8,630 nucleotides of DNA. Origin: an uncultured bacterium (GTDB taxonomy: Bacteria; Actinomycetota; Coriobacteriia; Coriobacteriales; Coriobacteriaceae). The notes below the pieces were generated by a model. That model was given only the letters and a program-made list of their open reading frames with translations. It was not told the DNA's origin and did no database searches. Of the stretch, positions 6,425 to 8,630 are shown one piece after another. Every line of letters starts with the position of its first letter. Positions within the stretch are counted from its first letter, which is position 1. The position numbers and the translations under genes were made by a program. The DNA lies in NCBI GenBank assembly GCA_905215225.1, contig CAJMPM010000056.1, positions 1-8,630 of the forward strand, in the 5' to 3' direction.

Positions 6425-7342
6425 ATGGATCTGCCCATCAGCTTGCAAGACATCACGTATGCCGAGAACTATCTGGCGCAGGGCGACCTGGCTACGGCGA
6501 CGCCGCTGCTGGAGCGTCTGGTGGAGCTCGCCGAGGAGTATATCGATGCCGAGTGCAAGACGGAGGAGAACCGCCAGTACTTTAGCTTCGATAGCAAGTT
6601 TGAGCGTCTGGCCTACCGCCGCGTGGAAAAGGATCCGCGCGAGCTGGTGCAGGTCGAGGTGCCTTTTGATCGCCTGTATTCCGCCATGGCGTATGCCTAC
6701 ATTCGCCAGCAGGATTATGTGAGTGCTCGCAACGCCTTGATGCAGGCCGTGCGCTGGGACCCCATGAACTGCAACTACCGCCTGGATCTGGCCGAGCTGT
6801 TCCGTGCGCTCGAGGACAAGCAGGAGTGGGCATCGCTTTCGTTTTCGGTGCTAGAGCGCGCGAGCGATGGCAAGTGCGCCGCCCGCGCTTACGCCAATCT
6901 AGGTCAGTACTTCTTGGAGCCCGAGACCGAGAACGTTTCGGCTGCCGTGGGCTGCGCGCGTCTGGCGCTGCGCCTGGCGCCCAACGATGCGCATACGACG
7001 CGCCTGCTCAACAAGATCCATACTGCCTATCCCGATGCCACCGACGAGAGCGATGACCACGTGATGGGTGAACTGGCCCTGCAGGGCGTTCCGACCTCGC
7101 CTTCGGCCGAGATTGCCATCTGCCTGATTATGTGCGCGACCGATGCTGCAAGCGACGGCGACAAGCAGGAGGCGACGCGCCTGACGGTGCGTGCTCGCGA
7201 CTTGGTGGGCGAGGAGGCCTGCGCGGCGATTATTAAACTGGTGCGCGAGAGCGATGCCGAGCTCAATGCCGAGCGCAAGGCAAAGCGCGAAGCTACGGGC
7301 AAAGGTTCCGATGGCGCCAAGGAGGCCGGCGATGCCCAGTAA
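6425..7342 (+). CDS. Tetratricopeptide-repeat protein of unknown function
   Basis: This is a 305-residue, probably cytoplasmic protein with no signal peptide or membrane helix. Helical repeats of TPR type are visible: residues 8-40 (AENYLAQGDLATATPLLERLV), 82-115 (LYSAMAYAYIRQQDYVSARNALMQAVRWDP, the clearest), about 117-150, and 154-187 (AYANLGQY... ending ALRLAPND). The last 30 residues form a Lys/Glu/Ala-rich tail (ERKAKREATGKGSDG). TPR proteins are scaffolds for protein contacts; the partner here is unknown. GAGGAG (6414-6419) lies five bases before ATG 6425. The gene overlaps smpB by 11 bases and probably shares its transcript. TTGACC at 6374-6379 could be a -35 box, but no -10 partner is clear. 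Confidence 0.8.
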   Translation: MDLPISLQDITYAENYLAQGDLATATPLLERLVELAEEYIDAECKTEENRQYFSFDSKFERLAYRRVEKDPRELVQVEVPFDRLYSAMAYAYIRQQDYVSARNALMQAVRWDPMNCNYRLDLAELFRALEDKQEWASLSFSVLERASDGKCAARAYANLGQYFLEPETENVSAAVGCARLALRLAPNDAHTTRLLNKIHTAYPDATDESDDHVMGELALQGVPTSPSAEIAICLIMCATDAASDGDKQEATRLTVRARDLVGEEACAAIIKLVRESDAELNAERKAKREATGKGSDGAKEAGDAQ

Positions 7343-7802
7343 GCGCGAACGCAAGCTCATTTCCAAGAATCGCTCGGCACATCACGAGTACTTTATCGAT
7401 GAGACGTTTGAGTGCGGTATTGAGCTGAGCGGCACCGAGGTCAAGTCGATTCGCGAGCGCGCCTGTCAGATCACTGACACTTTTGCGCTGATTCGTGGCG
7501 GCGAGTGCTGGCTCGTCGGACTGCATATCCACCCTTATAGCCATGGTGGCGTGTGGAACCGCGCCCCAGATCGCCGTCGTCGTCTGCTGCTTCATCGCAA
7601 GGAGATTGACTTTCTTGACGGTATGCTACGTAATCGCGGCTATGCCCTGGTGCCGCTGGAGCTGTACTTTAATACCGACGGCCGCGTAAAACTGCTGCTG
7701 GGCCTAGGCCGCGGCAAGAAACTTTACGACAAGCGCGAGGATATGGCCAAGCGCGATGTCCAGCGCGAGATCGACCGTGCCCTCAAGGAACGTAATCGCT
7801 AG
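7332..7802 (+). CDS. smpB: SsrA-binding protein SmpB
   Basis: SmpB binds tmRNA and places it in the A site of stalled ribosomes for trans-translation. The protein is 156 residues (E. coli 160). Family features in order are LISKNRSAHHEYFI (9-22), ELSGTEVKSIRE (31-42), HIHPYSHG (65-72), the RRRRLLLHRKEI helix (81-92), LVPLELYF (106-113) and GLGRGKKLYDKRED (124-137), ending in a basic C-terminal tail (REIDRALKERNR) that lies in the mRNA path. ATG 7332 lies inside the end of the TPR gene, six bases after AAGGAGG (7319-7325), so translation is probably coupled. A longer in-frame opening from 7191 is antisense-like noise within the TPR gene's frame space. No ssrA gene is visible downstream in this window. 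Confidence 0.97.
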   Translation: MPSKRERKLISKNRSAHHEYFIDETFECGIELSGTEVKSIRERACQITDTFALIRGGECWLVGLHIHPYSHGGVWNRAPDRRRRLLLHRKEIDFLDGMLRNRGYALVPLELYFNTDGRVKLLLGLGRGKKLYDKREDMAKRDVQREIDRALKERNR

Positions 7803-7814
7803 GCACTCTGTATA

Positions 7815-7881
7815 AGTTGCGGTGGAATACGGACTGTTTTGCCTGTTTGAGGGGCTATTCAGTCCCTATTTCACCGCAACT
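7815..7881. repeat. Intergenic hairpin element B downstream of smpB
   Basis: Two 21-base arms (7815-7835 and 7861-7881) are inverted copies. Nineteen positions are Watson-Crick pairs, one is G-U (7825) and one is a C-C mismatch (7830). The loop is 25 bases (7836-7860). The element starts 12 bases after the smpB stop. No T run follows, so it is not a standard terminator. It shares with element A an early TGCGG, a GTTTTG 17-18 bases later, a G-rich run after that, and the flanking ten-mer GCAACTGCGG. It resembles a REP- or MITE-like dispersed unit, but transposon ends or target duplications are not evident. Confidence 0.7.
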
Positions 7882-7908
7882 GCGGGCGTCTCATCTTTCT
7901 TTCTGTTC

Positions 7909-7924
7909 TGACACATATGTCTCA
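7909..7924. promoter_or_regulatory. Operator-like palindrome upstream of the flavin reductase gene
   Basis: TGACACATATGTCTCA has the form TGA-N-ACATATGT-N-TCA: a perfect 8-bp core with matching outer triplets and one unpaired C-C position, so seven of eight positions are symmetric. It directly abuts the next terminator hairpin. It may be a repressor site, but no promoter boxes around it are convincing. Confidence 0.35.
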
Positions 7925-7957
7925 AAGGCGGCGTCCGTTATGGGTGCCGCCTTTTTT
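7924..7957 (+). terminator. Rho-independent terminator between smpB and the flavin reductase gene
   Basis: AAAGGCGGC (7924-7932) pairs perfectly with GCCGCCTTT (7946-7954). Four more inner pairs (two of them G-U) reduce the loop to GTTAT. The T run covers 7952-7957. It is the likely end of the TPR-smpB transcript, 121 bases after smpB; alternatively it could attenuate the downstream gene. Confidence 0.85.
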
Positions 7958-8008
7958 GTGGGTACATACATCCATGAGGTTCCAACCCGAGCTAGGGGAG
8001 TGATCGTT

Positions 8009-8512
8009 ATGGACAAAACTGCGTTCTTTACCATGCCGAGTGGCCTGTACGTGGTGAGCGCTGCGGCAGACGGGCTGCGCGCCGGCTGCGTCATCAACAC
8101 TGCGGTGCAGGTGACGTCCATGCCGCCGCGCATTTCGGTTGCCGTGAACAAGGAAAATGTCACGTCTGGTGTTATTGCGTCTGCTAAGGCCTTTGCGCTG
8201 ACCGTGATCGATCAGACGGCCGATATGCTCTACATTGGCAACTTTGGATTCCGTACCAGCAGCGACTATGACAAATTTGCTAAGTACGAGACGCGCGAGA
8301 CTGCACTGGGCATGCCCTATGTTCCCGAGCATGCGGCGGCCTTGTTTAGCTGCCGTTTGATCGACACTGTTGACGTGGGTACACATCTGCTCTTTATTGG
8401 CGAGGTCGAAGATGCCGAGCGTCTGAGCGGCGAGACTCCGTTGACCTATGACTACTACCACAAGGTGCTGAAGGGCAAGACGCCGCCCAAGGCGTCTTCG
8501 TACCAAGGGTAG
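8009..8512 (+). CDS. Flavin reductase family protein (FMN-binding, rubredoxin-partner type)
   Basis: This 167-residue cytoplasmic flavoprotein has the flavin reductase-like split-barrel fold and probably carries FMN. It matches closely the N-terminal half of high-molecular-weight rubredoxins (Hrb) of anaerobes: an opening PSGLYVVSA, then GCVINTAVQVTSMPPRISVAVNKENVTS (26-53), IGNFGFRTSSDYDKF (76-90), VGTHLLFIGEVEDAE (123-137) and a final LTYDYYHKVLKGKTPP (145-160). Hrb proteins end with a rubredoxin domain and pass electrons from NADH to oxygen- or NO-reducing flavodiiron proteins; here the protein stops before any rubredoxin. GGGGAG (7995-8000) lies eight bases before ATG 8009. The next gene starts 88 bases on with its own promoter. 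Domain call firm; partner unknown. Confidence 0.87.
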   Translation: MDKTAFFTMPSGLYVVSAAADGLRAGCVINTAVQVTSMPPRISVAVNKENVTSGVIASAKAFALTVIDQTADMLYIGNFGFRTSSDYDKFAKYETRETALGMPYVPEHAAALFSCRLIDTVDVGTHLLFIGEVEDAERLSGETPLTYDYYHKVLKGKTPPKASSYQG

Positions 8513-8526
8513 AAATGCTGCAAAAC

Positions 8527-8569
8527 TACTTGCATAATATTATTGAGAATATATACTGATAAGCAAGTA
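8527..8569 (+). promoter_or_regulatory. Promoter framed by an inverted repeat, upstream of the last gene
   Basis: TTGCAT (8530-8535) and TATACT (8552-8557) are 16 bases apart and form a good vegetative promoter, with transcription starting near 8564. TACTTGC (8527-8533) and its inverse GCAAGTA (8563-8569) frame it; including near-matching flanks, the half-sites read TACTTGCATA and, on the other strand, TACTTGCTTA. A 10-bp palindrome ATAATATTAT (8534-8543) lies between the boxes. The arrangement suggests repressor control, possibly by oxidant or metal, but the regulator cannot be named. Confidence 0.6.
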
Positions 8570-8600
8570 CACCAGCAGTCACGTTCGAGAGGAGAACATC

Positions 8601-8630
8601 ATGGCTGAGGAGAAGAAGACGTATAAGTTC
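8601..8630 (+). CDS. Start of an unidentified gene (first ten codons)
   Basis: GAGAGGAG (8587-8594) lies six bases before ATG 8601, and the reading frame MAEEKKTYKF continues past the end of the window. The Lys/Glu-rich opening followed by Tyr-Lys-Phe would suit a small rubredoxin or rubrerythrin whose first metal-binding Cys-x-x-Cys comes next, and the upstream flavin reductase would fit such a partner. Ten residues cannot establish this. Confidence 0.6.
   Translation, partial: MAEEKKTYKF

Noticed and set aside
6076..6456. A 126-codon minus-strand frame across the tRNA region
   Set aside because: It is the known artefact of translating tRNA genes; stretches such as WDGGSRTPIDGTRI and RTRFELVISALRGRR come from the complement of tRNA-Gln and tRNA-Glu.
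7803..8008. A tmRNA (ssrA) gene next to smpB
   Set aside because: The gap is only 206 bases, holds a hairpin, a palindrome and a terminator, and shows no tRNA-like ends or tag-peptide frame.

Overview
The window looks like chromosomal DNA from a GC-rich Gram-positive bacterium. A gut coriobacterium such as Collinsella is the best guess, because MurR/MurQ/MurP/MupG, an Spx/ArsC-type thioredoxin-fold protein and a clostridial-style rubredoxin-linked flavin reductase occur together in GC-rich DNA with CCA-encoding tRNAs. This assignment is inference, since no species marker is present. Most genes are on the + strand; one small gene (5487-5897) is on the - strand.

Layout. Positions 1-314 hold the 3' end of a VanZ-like membrane protein gene, followed by a hairpin terminator. 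Positions 434-4962 hold a peptidoglycan-recovery locus: murR (RpiR/SIS regulator), murQ (MurNAc-6-phosphate etherase), murP (PTS EIIBC), a strong terminator, and mupG (6-phospho-N-acetylmuramidase, formerly DUF871). A nearly perfect 19-bp palindrome lies upstream of murR, and a weaker relative lies just upstream of mupG; both are candidate MurR operators. Positions 5055-5414 encode an ArsC/Spx-family thioredoxin-fold protein. It converges, across an intergenic hairpin, with a minus-strand gene that resembles the N-terminal domain of a MarR-annotated regulator but has no DNA-binding domain. Positions 6089-6368 form a compact tRNA unit: promoter, tRNA-Gln(CUG), tRNA-Glu(CUC), terminator. Positions 6425-7802 hold a TPR protein gene overlapping smpB. 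After a second long hairpin, an operator-like palindrome and a terminator comes a flavin reductase gene (8009-8512). The window ends ten codons into a further gene that has its own good promoter, framed by an inverted repeat.

How the genes work together. MurP is predicted to import and phosphorylate MurNAc or MurNAc-GlcNAc from cell-wall turnover. MupG would cut the phosphorylated disaccharide to MurNAc-6P and GlcNAc, and MurQ would convert MurNAc-6P to GlcNAc-6P and D-lactate. MurR would sense MurNAc-6P. No EIIA domain is encoded here, so a general EIIA must act in trans. SmpB serves tmRNA-mediated ribosome rescue, but no ssrA gene is visible beside it. The flavin reductase and the following gene may form an electron-transfer pair.

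I see no clearly novel multi-gene system. The most interesting unexplained signals are the two candidate MurR operators, the two intergenic hairpins with shared sequence features, the DNA-binding-less regulator fragment, and the inverted repeat around the last promoter.
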